From Roseiarcus sp963833955 (GTDB lineage: Bacteria > Pseudomonadota > Alphaproteobacteria > Rhizobiales > Beijerinckiaceae), in the NCBI GenBank assembly GCA_963833955.1, contig CAWHZY010000018.1, positions 62,001-126,000 on the forward strand: 64,000 nucleotides of DNA. The letters run 5' to 3'. Under the pieces are notes generated by a model. It did not search any database. It saw only the letters and a list, made by a program, of their open reading frames with translations, and was not told where the DNA came from. The translations under genes and the position numbers were made by a program. Positions 43,154 through 52,792 of this stretch are shown here, in pieces; position 1 is the first letter of the stretch, and the number at the start of each line of letters is the position of its first letter.

Positions 43154-43990
43154 ATGCGGGTATATCTGGCGCTGGCTGCCCTGCTCGGACTTGCTGGCGC
43201 GCCGGCTGGAGCCGCCGACCTGCCCACCAGAAAGCCCGCTCCGGAGGAGATCGTCGCCCCGGTTCTGCCCTCCAGTTGGCACTACGAGATCACGGGCTAT
43301 GGGTGGGGGTCCAGCATCGCGGGAAGCACGGGCTTCGGCTCTCTGCCGGCGCTGCCCTATTACGCGAGCTTCGGCAAAGTGCTCGAACACTTTCAAGGCT
43401 CATTCATGGGGAGCGTGATCGCCCGCAACGACACGTTCATCGGCGGAATCGATTTCGTCTGGGCGCGGATCGGGGGGTCCGGAGTCTTGCAAAACCCGAA
43501 CAACGTACTCTACGGCGGAAGGACGAGCCTCACTCTCAACCAGGGGTTCATCACCGCCTTCGGCGGCGTTCGCGTGCCGCTCGGCATACCGAACCTTTCT
43601 CTCTACGGCACGCTCGGCGCCCGCAACTTCTACAGCGGGACCAAGCTCGCCGTCAGCGGCCCGTTCGGATTGTTCAATGCGACCGAAACCGTGAACAAGG
43701 ACTGGGTCAATCCGGTCGCCGGCTTCGCCGCGCAGTATCGGTACGACGATCGCTGGTTCATGAACATGCTGGCCGACCTCGGCGGCTGGTCCGACAGCGC
43801 CACCGGACAGGCGCTCGCCTCGGTCGGCTACAACTGGACGCAGAACATTGCCACGACCGTCGGCTATCGCGTGATGTACAACTACACCCACCAGGACACC
43901 GGCATCAACGCCATCACCTTCGAGCCGAGAAGCTTCCGCTACCAGCAGTGGATGTACGGGCCGTTTGCCGGTTTCAAATACAGCTTCTAG
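43154..43990 (+). CDS. Outer-membrane beta-barrel protein
   Basis: A 278-residue precursor with signal peptide (RVYLALAALLGLAGAPAGA) and the motif AADLPTRKPAP, the usual start of mature outer-membrane proteins in Rhizobiales. The rest alternates polar and aromatic residues in at least eight likely strands (WHYEITGYGWGSS, FMGSVIARNDTFIGGIDFVW, GFAAQYRYDDRWFMNMLADL) and ends with the aromatic C-terminal signature FAGFKYSF used for barrel assembly. Function (porin, adhesin or structural) is not readable. It ends 11 bases before the convergent quinone reductase gene. Confidence 0.85.
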   Translation: MRVYLALAALLGLAGAPAGAADLPTRKPAPEEIVAPVLPSSWHYEITGYGWGSSIAGSTGFGSLPALPYYASFGKVLEHFQGSFMGSVIARNDTFIGGIDFVWARIGGSGVLQNPNNVLYGGRTSLTLNQGFITAFGGVRVPLGIPNLSLYGTLGARNFYSGTKLAVSGPFGLFNATETVNKDWVNPVAGFAAQYRYDDRWFMNMLADLGGWSDSATGQALASVGYNWTQNIATTVGYRVMYNYTHQDTGINAITFEPRSFRYQQWMYGPFAGFKYSF

Positions 43991-44001
43991 CCCAAGCTCC
44001 C

Positions 44002-44646
44002 TCACCAAGCCTCAAACGCGCAGGTGACACGCCTCATGAATGCGGCCCGCCGGGCCTTGGTGGTGAAGTTCATATTGTAGTGGGCAAGGTATTCGAACCG
44101 GCCCTTCGGATCGATCAGCGCGCCGATGTTGTAATGGACGAAGCGGCGCGCAGGATTGTCCTTCGCGGCGACGTCCCTGAAGCTCTCGCCATAGGTGCAG
44201 ACCGCCGCCAGGCGCCTGAGGCGCCTCAGGTTGGGGTGGAAGAGGCCCGATTCGTCAATGCGCAGCGCCACGCCCGGCAGGAACACGCGCTGGAAATAGC
44301 CCTGCATAATCGCGGGCAGGCCGTCGAACCACACTGGAAATACGAGCACCAGCGCTTCCGCCGCCCGCAGGCGCGCAACGTAGGATTCGACTTCGCCAGT
44401 GTTGGCGCTGGTGTCGACATAGTGGGCGAACTGTTCGCGCGACATGACCGGGTCGAACTTCTCCGCATGGAGGTCGAGATCGTCGACGATATGCCCGCCG
44501 GCGCGCAGGACCTCGACAACGCGCGCGTGCAATGCGGAAGCGAAACTCGTTTCCAGCGGGTGCGCGAAGACGACAAGAATGCGCAAGCTAGGCTCCGGCT
44601 GGCTCGACGCGTCGATTGCGAGCCTGATCACCGCGTTCAGCCGCAA
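44002..44646 (-). CDS. NAD(P)H:quinone oxidoreductase, flavodoxin-2 fold
   Basis: A flavoprotein of the NQO1/MdaB-like family, reducing quinones or related electrophiles with NAD(P)H. The FMN/FAD-binding opening is RILVVFAHPLETSFASALHA; the flavin loop is VLVFPVWFDGLPAIMQGYFQRVF and the later CTYGES segment is also typical. Length is 214 residues from ATG 44646. A TTG at 44586, directly after the MFS stop and with GGAG upstream, would give a 194-residue protein starting at the fold itself and is probably better. It is co-transcribed with the MFS exporter, which suggests detoxification of a quinone-like compound. Confidence 0.85.
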   Translation of the reverse strand: MRLNAVIRLAIDASSQPEPSLRILVVFAHPLETSFASALHARVVEVLRAGGHIVDDLDLHAEKFDPVMSREQFAHYVDTSANTGEVESYVARLRAAEALVLVFPVWFDGLPAIMQGYFQRVFLPGVALRIDESGLFHPNLRRLRRLAAVCTYGESFRDVAAKDNPARRFVHYNIGALIDPKGRFEYLAHYNMNFTTKARRAAFMRRVTCAFEAW

Positions 44647-46228
44647 TGAGAAACTCGATGCGGGGGGGAGCGATCAGCATCTCCCGGATTTCGTCCTCGA
44701 GCACCCGATCGGCGTTGGTGACCCGCTCGCGCAAATGCTTGAGCTCGAGCCACGATTCGATGAGATAAGCTTCTTCATAGCGGCCGAGGTCGCTCGCGTC
44801 TTCAAAGATTCCCCAGGCGAACGCGCCGTCGCGGCGCCGCTCGAATCCGAGTTCGTCCAAAGCTCGGACGAACGCGGCGCTGTCTTTGGGGTCGATCCGG
44901 TATTCGATCTTGACCAGGACCGGACCACGGTCGTTATCGATTTCCTCCCGGGTTTCCGGCAGGCTCCAATGCTGGGAAGGCGAAAGGTCGAGCGGTCCTG
45001 GCTGCAGTTTCCATCCCCAGGTGAGCGGAATGGCGGCGACCGCGCCTGCCGCGGCGATGAGAAGTGCGGCCGAAAGTCCGGATCTCGCCGCGACCTCGCC
45101 CCAGGCTGCGCTGCACAGAGTCATCGTCCCGAAGATGACGGTCAGAAACACGGCGAGGCCGCGGCCACGCACCCAGTCCGGCAAGACATTCTGCGCGGAG
45201 GTGTAAAGGCAGGTCAGGTTGTTGACCCACGCCACTCCGGCAAGCAGGCAGGCGCAAAGCGAAATCGGCAGATCTTGGGCGATGGCGAACAGCGTCAGCG
45301 CAACGGCGGTCAGGATCGTCCCGGCCGCAACCAGCCGGTCGGCCCCGAACTTGCGGCGCAATTTCTCATGTCCAAGCGATCCGACAATCGCTCCAACGCT
45401 GATCGCGCTGAGCAGAATACCGTAGTGCTCCGCCCCTTGTCCGGTTCGCCGAGCAATCAAGGGCAAGAGTCCCCAATAGGCTGCGGTAAACGGATAGATC
45501 GCGAGGGTCCGCGCCAGCGTGGCCGACATGAGGCGATTGTTGGCGGTATGCCGAAGGCCTGTGCGCAGGGCGCTGCTCAATCTCTCGGCGGGCAGGGACG
45601 CTCTCTGCCGCCCGGGCGCGCGCCACCAGGTCAGCGCCGCGATCACCATGAGATTGGCGCCGACAAAAATCCAAAGCGGCGCCGCCGCTCCGTAGCGTAC
45701 GATGATGAATCCGCCGAGCGCGGGACCGAGCGTGCGGCTGACGTTGTAGCCAACGCTGTGCGCAGCCATTGCTCCCGGCATCACAGGCTTCGGCACAAGT
45801 TGCGGGGTGATCGAAAGCCATGCGGGCGTATTAAGGGACCAGGCCGCGCTGAGAACGAACGTCGTCAAGAGCAAGAGCACTGGAGACACGAAATCGAGCG
45901 CCACCACGGCGGCGAAGATCGCCATCAATGCGGCGATCGCGTAGGAGACGGCGATGATCATCCGACGCGGATCGATAATATCCGCTATGGCGCCGGCAGG
46001 AAGCGTGAACAGAAAGATCGGCAGTGTGGTTGCGGTGTGCAGCAGCGACACGTCGAACGGGTTGAGGTCGAACGTCGTCATCAACCAGCCGGACGCCGTG
46101 TCGTACATGGCGATGCCGATCAGCGCGCAGGTGCTCGCCGTCCATACGATTGCGAACGCCGGATGGGCGAACGCGCCAAGCATCGTTGACCGGCTGGAGG
46201 GCGGCTCCTGAACGAAGCGCAAGTTCAT
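44588..46228 (-). CDS. MFS_3 family exporter with C-terminal ABM-like domain
   Basis: A 546-residue member of the MFS_3 (transmembrane secretion effector, EntS-like) family. About 12 membrane helices run to residue 410 (FDLNPFDVSLLHTATTLPIF, LFTLPAGAIADIIDPRRM and WLSITPQLVPKPVMPGAMAA are typical). A soluble C-terminal domain of about 100 residues (VLVKIEYRIDPKDSAAFVRA ... ESWLELKHLRERVTNADR) resembles antibiotic biosynthesis monooxygenase-type dimeric barrels. ATG 46228 has GAGGAG upstream. It forms an operon with the quinone reductase and is divergent from a paralogue at 46589. Confidence 0.9.
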   Translation of the reverse strand: MNLRFVQEPPSSRSTMLGAFAHPAFAIVWTASTCALIGIAMYDTASGWLMTTFDLNPFDVSLLHTATTLPIFLFTLPAGAIADIIDPRRMIIAVSYAIAALMAIFAAVVALDFVSPVLLLLTTFVLSAAWSLNTPAWLSITPQLVPKPVMPGAMAAHSVGYNVSRTLGPALGGFIIVRYGAAAPLWIFVGANLMVIAALTWWRAPGRQRASLPAERLSSALRTGLRHTANNRLMSATLARTLAIYPFTAAYWGLLPLIARRTGQGAEHYGILLSAISVGAIVGSLGHEKLRRKFGADRLVAAGTILTAVALTLFAIAQDLPISLCACLLAGVAWVNNLTCLYTSAQNVLPDWVRGRGLAVFLTVIFGTMTLCSAAWGEVAARSGLSAALLIAAAGAVAAIPLTWGWKLQPGPLDLSPSQHWSLPETREEIDNDRGPVLVKIEYRIDPKDSAAFVRALDELGFERRRDGAFAWGIFEDASDLGRYEEAYLIESWLELKHLRERVTNADRVLEDEIREMLIAPPRIEFLIAAERGDQARNRRVEPAGA

Positions 46229-46588
46229 TTTAACGTCGCTCCTCGCAAGGCCCGCGCGTAGCGTGAAACGAGCGTGCAGCTCTCGTCGCCCTTGAGCACG
46301 CCATCTCGAAAAGGTTGGCGCAATTCCGCTCCGCGAACGCCACACGCTCGCGAAATTTGTCGAGTTCGTGGCGGTGCGCTTCGGATGAAGCTGCTTTGGG
46401 CAGATGCGATTGAGGCGGCGGCCGGCACAGACTCGGATTCGCGCGAAATCGCTGCACCCAGTTTTTGAGCAGCCGCACCCGTCCCTTGCGGTCGCTTTTT
46501 GCACTGCGGCGCCTTGAAACTTTGCGCGCTGTTCGCCATTTGATCCGAGGGTTCGCAGGTCGTAACCGGCCAATTTCTCGCTCTTCAA

Positions 46589-48278
46589 ATGGGGATCTTG
46601 TTGTCCAGCGAGTCCACCGCCAAGTCGGACGCGCCAGCAGTTCGTGACTGGGGCGTCTTCGGCAATTTGGCGTTCACGGTCATGCTGATTGCGAGCTCAG
46701 CGTCGAATGTGGGATTCGCGATGTTCGACACCTCGTCGAACTGGCTCATGACCAGCCTTAATCCAGATCCCATGATGGTGTCGGCGGTCCAAGTCGCCAC
46801 CACGCTACCGATGTTTCTCTTGACGCTGCCCGCCGGCGCGATGACCGACATTATCGACGCGCGCCGCATGCTGATCGGCGCTCAGATCGCCGTGACCGCG
46901 ATATCAATCGTTTTCGCGACCGTAGTTACAATGCATTGGGCGACGCCGGCTGTGCTGCTGGCGACGACGTTTCTTTTGGGGGGCAGCGGCGCGCTGGCGG
47001 CGCCGGCGTGGCTGGTCATCACGCCGATGCTGGCGCCGAAGAAGGATCTCGACAGCGCCATCGCCATCAACAACGCGAGCTACAATGTCAGCCGTGCGCT
47101 AGGCCCGGCCATTGCCGGGTTGGGGATCGCGGCCTTCAGCATCGGATTGCCGTTCTGGTGTTTCTGCGCGGGCAATATCGCCGTCCTTGTCGCGTTGCTA
47201 TGGTGGCGCGCGCCACGCCGGACGAAAGAGACGCTTCCCGCGGAGCGCCTCTTCAGCGCCCTCCGCACTGGGTTGCGCTACGCCAGAAACAATCGCGACA
47301 TCGATGCGACCCTCATCCGCGCCGTCGGCTTTTTCCCGTTCGCGAGCGCTTATTGGGCGCTTCTGCCTCTGGTCGCGCGCACGCAGATACACAACGGGCC
47401 GGAAGTCTATGGCATCCTTCTCGGCATGATCGGCGTAGGTTCGATTCTTGGATCATTCGCGCTCAACAGCCTCAAGGCGCGCCTCGGTCCAGATCGGCTG
47501 GCCACACTTGGGACCTTTGGCACGATTCTCGGCGCTCGGGCTCTATGGCGCCGCCCAGGAGCCGATCGTCGCCGCGCTGGCGAGCCTCATCGCGGGCGCG
47601 TCGTGGATCACGATGATGACAACGCTGTTTGTCTCAGCGCAGGTAGCGTTGCCGGAGTGGGTGCGCGGGCGGGGCCTCGCGATTTTCCTTACAGCGTTTT
47701 TCGGCGCGATGACGCTTGGCAGTGCGGTTTGGGGCAGGGTCGCCAGCGTTCAAGGCGTGCCTACCGCCCTTTTTCTTGCCGCGGCGGGTGCGGCGATCGG
47801 GATGGTCGTAACTGCGCGGTGGAGACTGCAAACCGCCGCCGCGCTCGATTTGACGCCGTCGATGCATTGGCGAACGCCGGTGTTCGTCAATCCGATGGAG
47901 GACGACCAGGGGCCGATTCTGCTCACGGTCGAATATGTGATCGATCCAAAAGATCTTAAGCCGTTCCTCGCCTTGATTCATGAAATCGGCCTCGAGCGAA
48001 AGCGCGATGGCGCCTATGCGTGGGGCGTTTTCGAGGACACGCAGGTTAGCGGCCGGATCGTCGAGACCTTTCTTATTCAGTCGCTGCTCGAACTCAGGCA
48101 TCTGCGCACGCGCGTGACGATGGCCGACCGCATGATTGAGGAACAAGCCCGCGCATTTGTTACGCAGCCGGTGAAGGTGACATTTCTTGTAGCGCCGAAG
48201 CGCCATCGTCAAAAGAAGCGGAAAAGATCGAAGCGGCTTGCGCCTCGAGCGGCTCGTGAACCGGCCCCGATTGGATAG
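46589..48278 (+). CDS. MFS_3 family exporter paralogue, reading frame interrupted once
   Basis: About 562 residues when joined, similar along its whole length to the divergent neighbour (LLTLPAGAMTDIIDARRM, WLVITPMLAPKKDLDSAIAI). It has the same soluble C-terminal domain (LLTVEYVIDPKDLKPFLALI) plus a basic Lys/Arg tail (KRHRQKKRKRSKR). The frame shifts at about 47530-47540; removing one base of GCTC at 47534-47537 gives LGAGLYGAAQEP. Head-to-head duplication of the same transporter suggests either two subunits or two related substrates. The ATG has no clear ribosome site. Confidence 0.82.
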
Positions 48279-48302
48279 CGGGCGTAAGAGATTTTCGGTT
48301 CG

Positions 48303-49157
48303 TCAATCGGGGGCAATCGCGCCGGTGCGAGCGGGGCGCTTCGAGTCGGCGATCGGCTTCGCCATGAAACGAAGAACTTCGTCCTCGGTCGCGACCCTGC
48401 GAAAGCGGCCAAGCGCGCCGAGGCGTACGAACGCTTCATGCAAGTAAGACCCAGGGGGCGGGCAAATCCAGAAATCGTAACCGCTCCACGCGATCGCCTC
48501 GCTCCAGAGGTGCACGAAGCTCGCCTCGCGCGCCTTGTTCGCGACCCATTCGCGGCAGCCAGGCAGGAATAGCTTCCAGAATTGCTCGGGTTCGATCGGA
48601 TAGCAGACCTGCGGGTCGACCGCATGCTGGGTGAGGGCGTACTTGGCGAGGACAGGCGTCAGCAGGAATGGGCCAATCGCGCCCCATCTCTGGTCGACAT
48701 CGATCGCGGAATCCGCTGCCGCGATGAGTTCAGCAAGGGCCGGGCTCGTCGGGGGCAGCCGCAGGACCGCGTTGTTGACGAGGCTTGTCCCGACCGCATC
48801 GGCCTGGCGGCAGAACACGAAGCCATCGTTCCCAAAGGCCGGCTTGCTCAAGCAGAGCATGTCGGTATCGATCCAGCAGCAGCCCGTCTGCCGCATCATC
48901 CGGTAGCGAAACATATCCGCGAAGGTGGCGAGCGACGGCTTGCCGTTGGCGATGAATTTGTGGGTCAACGATTCGTCCGGGCAGATCGTCCGCGCATCGG
49001 CGTGGCGCACTCCCGGAGGCAGCTCGAGATGCGGATCATAGGTGAAGACGCGCAGGCTCACGCCCGCTTGAGGAAATGAGCTGAGGCACGCGTAAGCGAA
49101 TGGGTTGAGCCGTCCATGCCAGAAGGACGCGAATTCGCACTCGTCCACCGGAATCAC
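48303..49157 (-). CDS. Glycosyltransferase with DXD motif (GT32-like)
   Basis: A 284-residue protein. The DXD-type metal-nucleotide site is CCWIDTDMLCL at the centre, preceded by FADMFRYRMMRQTG, the order seen in the Gly_transf_sug/GT32-like group that transfers sugars to lipids, glycans or proteins. AFYACLSSFPQ-like FAYACLSSFPQAG and LELPPGVRHADA precede it. The GTG start at 49157 overlaps the stop of the upstream methyltransferase in GTGA with GAGG before it, so the pair is translationally coupled. The open frame extends to 49247, but that part overlaps the neighbour. Substrate unknown; probably a surface glycan. Confidence 0.78.
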   Translation of the reverse strand: MIPVDECEFASFWHGRLNPFAYACLSSFPQAGVSLRVFTYDPHLELPPGVRHADARTICPDESLTHKFIANGKPSLATFADMFRYRMMRQTGCCWIDTDMLCLSKPAFGNDGFVFCRQADAVGTSLVNNAVLRLPPTSPALAELIAAADSAIDVDQRWGAIGPFLLTPVLAKYALTQHAVDPQVCYPIEPEQFWKLFLPGCREWVANKAREASFVHLWSEAIAWSGYDFWICPPPGSYLHEAFVRLGALGRFRRVATEDEVLRFMAKPIADSKRPARTGAIAPD

Positions 49158-49879
49158 TCGATCCTCGCCAGCACGTTGCGGCCGGCTTCCTCCCAGTCGT
49201 CGAAGAACGTCTCGGTCTTCAAATCCCCACGAGATACGAATTCGCAATAGACGTCGAAGATCCAGCTCGCGTGGACGTCATCGAGCAGAACATGGCGGCC
49301 GCGCTGGCCGCTGGCGATACGAATGCAATTGCCCATGTCGGAGCGGCAGACTTCGTCGGTGTGGCCGCCGTCGACGTGAAAAATGTCGAACGCAAGCTCC
49401 GCGCGGCGGCTGACCAGCCACGGGAGAACTTCGCGTGAATCGCCGGTAAACAAGTGCACGCGCCCCGGGAACTCGCTTTTGAGGAAATCGACGCATTCGG
49501 CCGTATAGGCGTGCGACATGATGTCAACCCCATAATATTCGAGCCGCGGGTTCGATGACAGCGCCAGCAGCGCGCTGTGGCCAGCGTTGACGCCGACTTC
49601 GAGCAACCGCTCCTTGAACCGTACCGCGCGCCATGCGTTGCGGCGGGCCGGAGCGAGGCCGTCCTCAGGAGGTTCGTCGACATAACGATCGTCAAGGTCG
49701 CCATAGAAGATGTTGCCCTCCAAGCGCTCGCCGGATTGCTTCACGAGCTCGGCAATGCGCTTGAGACGCAAGCGGAACGGCTCGGCGAAGACCTCCTCAA
49801 GGGTGTCGCGCCGTATCGAATAGTCCGGAATGTCCGTTGCAGGGATAGGCTTGCCAGGAAGGAGCCTGCGGCCGTTCAT
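49154..49879 (-). CDS. Class I SAM-dependent methyltransferase
   Basis: A 241-residue protein. Motif I is LLEVGVNAGHSALLAL, followed by the acidic residue in EYYGVDIMSHAYTA, then VHLFTGDSREVLPWL and FDIFHVDGGHTDEV, the arrangement of the Methyltransf_24/cephalosporin-hydroxylase-like group often found in glycan or O-antigen loci. ATG 49879 (MNGRRLLPG) is preferred over the longer frame to 50080, which looks non-coding. It is coupled by a GTGA overlap with the glycosyltransferase, so both probably act on one surface saccharide. Confidence 0.78.
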   Translation of the reverse strand: MNGRRLLPGKPIPATDIPDYSIRRDTLEEVFAEPFRLRLKRIAELVKQSGERLEGNIFYGDLDDRYVDEPPEDGLAPARRNAWRAVRFKERLLEVGVNAGHSALLALSSNPRLEYYGVDIMSHAYTAECVDFLKSEFPGRVHLFTGDSREVLPWLVSRRAELAFDIFHVDGGHTDEVCRSDMGNCIRIASGQRGRHVLLDDVHASWIFDVYCEFVSRGDLKTETFFDDWEEAGRNVLARIE

Positions 49880-50136
49880 TGTTCCGAAGCCTTCGTTGTC
49901 GACCGTGGTCTCGTCCCGGTCCTTGGTTGTTTCTGCGCCTATGGCGCAGTTTCGATTGTCAGCGGCACGGTGACGATCGCAATTGCGCTTCCCGCCCCAC
50001 CATCCCCTTGATTCTTGGATAAAGCCCTTCCTATATTCGAGGTCTACATATACCCCAACAGGCATGATTGGGGCGGTCAAGCTTGCGCTCGGCTCGCAAC
50101 CGTTAGGCGCGTTTCGAGAGAGCGGGGCGGTTGAGA

Positions 50137-50691
50137 ATGAGGGGAAATCTGCGGATTGAGGGCTATGCGATTGTGTCCGCCGACGGGATGATCGCGGATG
50201 CGACCGGATATATGCCCGACTCCCTCAAATTCGAGTCCGACCAACGTTTTCTTTCCGATGCGCTCGATCGGGTGCAGGTGGTCTGCCACGGACGCCTATC
50301 GCACGAGGGCCACCCCGAATCGCACGCCCGACGACGCCTGATCCTCACTCGGCGGGCGCCCGACCTTATGCCCGATCCTGGCAATCCGAACACCTGGCTC
50401 TGGAACCCCTCCGGCGCGACATTGGAAGAGGCTTGCGACGCGGTCGGGTGTGGGTCCGGAACCCTGGCGATTGCGGGAGGAACCGAGGTTTTCAGCCTGT
50501 TTCTGAAGATGGGTTATGACGTCTTCTATCTCGCGCGCGCGGAGCAGGTGAAGCTGCCCGGCGGTATGCCGGTGTTCTGCCAAGGTCTGTTCGGCCAGTC
50601 GGCTGAGGATGTTCTTCGAGACGCGGGTTTGCAGCCGGCGGAAACTCGCCGGCTCGAGCACGAGGTGTCCCTCGTCAAGTGGACCCCGTGA
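50137..50691 (+). CDS. Dihydrofolate reductase-like (RibD C-terminal domain) protein
   Basis: A 184-residue protein with the DHFR/RibD_C fold: RIEGYAIVSADGMIADATGY at the start, VQVVCHGRLSHEGH in the cofactor region, RRRLILTRRAP, then LAIAGGTEVFSLFLKMGYD as the pyridine-nucleotide glycine motif. Such proteins are NADPH-dependent reductases of uncertain substrate rather than the house DHFR. ATG 50137 (or TTG 50131) has a GGGGCGG stretch upstream. Stands alone between the divergent methyltransferase pair and the ABC exporter. Confidence 0.78.
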   Translation: MRGNLRIEGYAIVSADGMIADATGYMPDSLKFESDQRFLSDALDRVQVVCHGRLSHEGHPESHARRRLILTRRAPDLMPDPGNPNTWLWNPSGATLEEACDAVGCGSGTLAIAGGTEVFSLFLKMGYDVFYLARAEQVKLPGGMPVFCQGLFGQSAEDVLRDAGLQPAETRRLEHEVSLVKWTP

Positions 50692-50857
50692 TTTCGACGC
50701 GATATCATCGGGCGCCGTCGTCCCGCCGGTGACGCATTTCGGATCGGCTGACACGGCGTCTTCCCTTCAACTCGCCCATATTCACCAGTAGGAAGCGCGC
50801 TAGAGGGCCACGGATTGGCCTTTCCCCTCCGGTTCGTCGGACTTTAGCGATGTCTCT

Positions 50858-52670
50858 ATGAATGAGCGGATGACGACTGAGCCGGCGAACCGCGCAGGGT
50901 CCTTGGCGGCGCTGCTTCCGCTTGTGCGCTATGGCCGGCGTTATCTCGGCCGCGCCGGCGCGGCGCTGGCGGCCCTGACAATCTCCTCCGCGGCGACGCT
51001 GGCGGTCCCCTTCGCGCTGCGCTCGATGATCGATTTCGGCTTCTCGAAGGAGAGCGGCGGCGCGGTCAATGTCTATTTTCTCGCCATGGGCGCCCTGGTG
51101 GTCGTAATCGCGCTGGCCGCCGCGACCCGGTATTATCTGGTGACGACGCTCGGCGAGCGCGTGGTGGCCGATTTGCGACGCGACGTGTTCGCGCATTTGT
51201 CGCGTCTCGACGCCTCGTTCTACGACAGCGCGCGAACAGGCGAATTGGTGTCGCGTCTCACCGCCGATACGACGCAGATCAAGGCCGCTTTCGGCGCCTC
51301 GGCCTCGATCGCCTTGCGCAACCTCTTCATGTTCGTCGGCGCAACCGCGCTGATGGTCTACACGAGCCCCAAACTGTCGGCGTTGGTGCTGGTCGCGATA
51401 CCCGTGATCGCTGCGCCGCTGATCGCCTCCGGCCGTGTTGTGCGCCGACGGTCTCGGCGCGCGCAGGACACGCTCGCCGAGGCGACCGCCTTCGCTTCGG
51501 AAAGCCTCGGCGCCGTTCGCACCATGCAGGCGTTCGGCGCCGAGGGCGCCAGTCAGGCGCGTTTCGGCGACGAGATCGAAGGCGCGTACGGCGCGGCGCG
51601 TGACGCCGCCGCCACGCGTTCGCTCCTCATCGCGATTGCGGTTTCGCTCGCTTTCTGCAGCGTCGTGTTCGTCCTGTGGCTCGGCGCGCGCGACGTTCTG
51701 GCGGGCCGGATGACCGGCGGGATGCTGTCGCAGTTCGTGCTCTTCGCCGTTCTTGGCGCAACCTCGCTCGGCGAATTGTCGCAGGTGTGGAACGAGGTTT
51801 CCGCCGCCGCCGGTTCGGCCGGCCGGATCGCCGAGCTTCTGGCCGTCAAGCCGCGCATCGTCGCGCCGGCGAAACCCGCGCCCCTGCCTTCGCCGCCGCG
51901 CGGGTCGATCGAATTCAGGCATGTCAGCTTCTCGTATTCGAGCGCGCCCGAAATTCGTGTCCTGGAAGACCTCAGTTTCTCGATCATGGCCGGCGAGCGG
52001 GTCGCCATCGTCGGCCCCTCCGGGGCCGGCAAGTCGACCATATTCCAGCTCATCATGCGCTTTTACGACGCCGGGGAGGGCCAGGTCCTTGTCGATGGCG
52101 TGGACGTCAAGACGGTCGATCCAAAGGATCTGCGCGAGCGTATCGCGCCCGTCCAGCAGGAGGCCGCGATTTTCGGCGCGACGGTCGCCGAAAACATCGC
52201 CTATGGGCGCGCTGCGACCAGCGAATTGGCCATTGAAGCAAGCGGCGCGTCGTGCGGCGGCGGATGGGTTTGTCCGCGAGCTCGGGCTCGGCTACGCAAC
52301 CAAGCTCGGCGAGCGCGGCGTGACGCTGTCCGGAGGACAGAGACAAAGGCTCGCGATCGCGCGCGCCATTCTCAAGGACTCGCCGATCCTGCTGCTCGAC
52401 GAGGCGACATCGGCCCTCGATGCAGACAATGAGGCGCTGGTGCAACGCGCGCTCGACGACGTGATGACCGGCCGCACGACGCTGGTGATCGCGCACCGGC
52501 TGGCGACAGTGCTGAAGGCCGACCGAATTCTGGTAATGGAGGCCGGCCGCATGGTCGAGGAGGGCGATCACGCCTCGCTCGTCGCCCGTAATGGCGTCTA
52601 TGCGCGTCTCGCCCGGCTGCAATTCGAATCCGGCGCGGCTGCGCTCAGCGAGGCGAGTGCGGCGAGCTAG
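50858..52670 (+). CDS. ABC exporter, fused permease and ATPase (MsbA-like), reading frame interrupted once
   Basis: About 603 residues when joined. Six membrane helices (residues about 30-310) are followed by the ATPase: Walker A VGPSGAGKST, Q-loop PVQQEAAIF, signature VTLSGGQRQRLAIARA, Walker B ILLLDEATSALD and H-loop VIAHRLATV. Half-transporters of this type form homodimers that export lipids or drugs. The frame breaks at 52240-52241; removing one A from CAAGC gives IEAAARRAAADGF and a continuous protein. ATG 50858 follows a weak site; a second ATG is at 50870. It precedes ctaB by about 120 bases. Confidence 0.9.
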
Positions 52671-52792
52671 CGCGTGGGTTTCACTTTTGCGGTCGACGGC
52701 TATTGCAATTATGGTAGAGGTGTCCCGCCCGCGCTTTGCCGCGGCGGCGTTCGAAGCGCCCCGACGGGACGCGTTACTTTAGGCGAAGCTGA

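Noticed and set aside
47430..47450. tRNA-like GGTTCGATTC phrase
   Set aside because: It is inside the MFS coding sequence and no cloverleaf can be built around it. No tRNA was found in the window.
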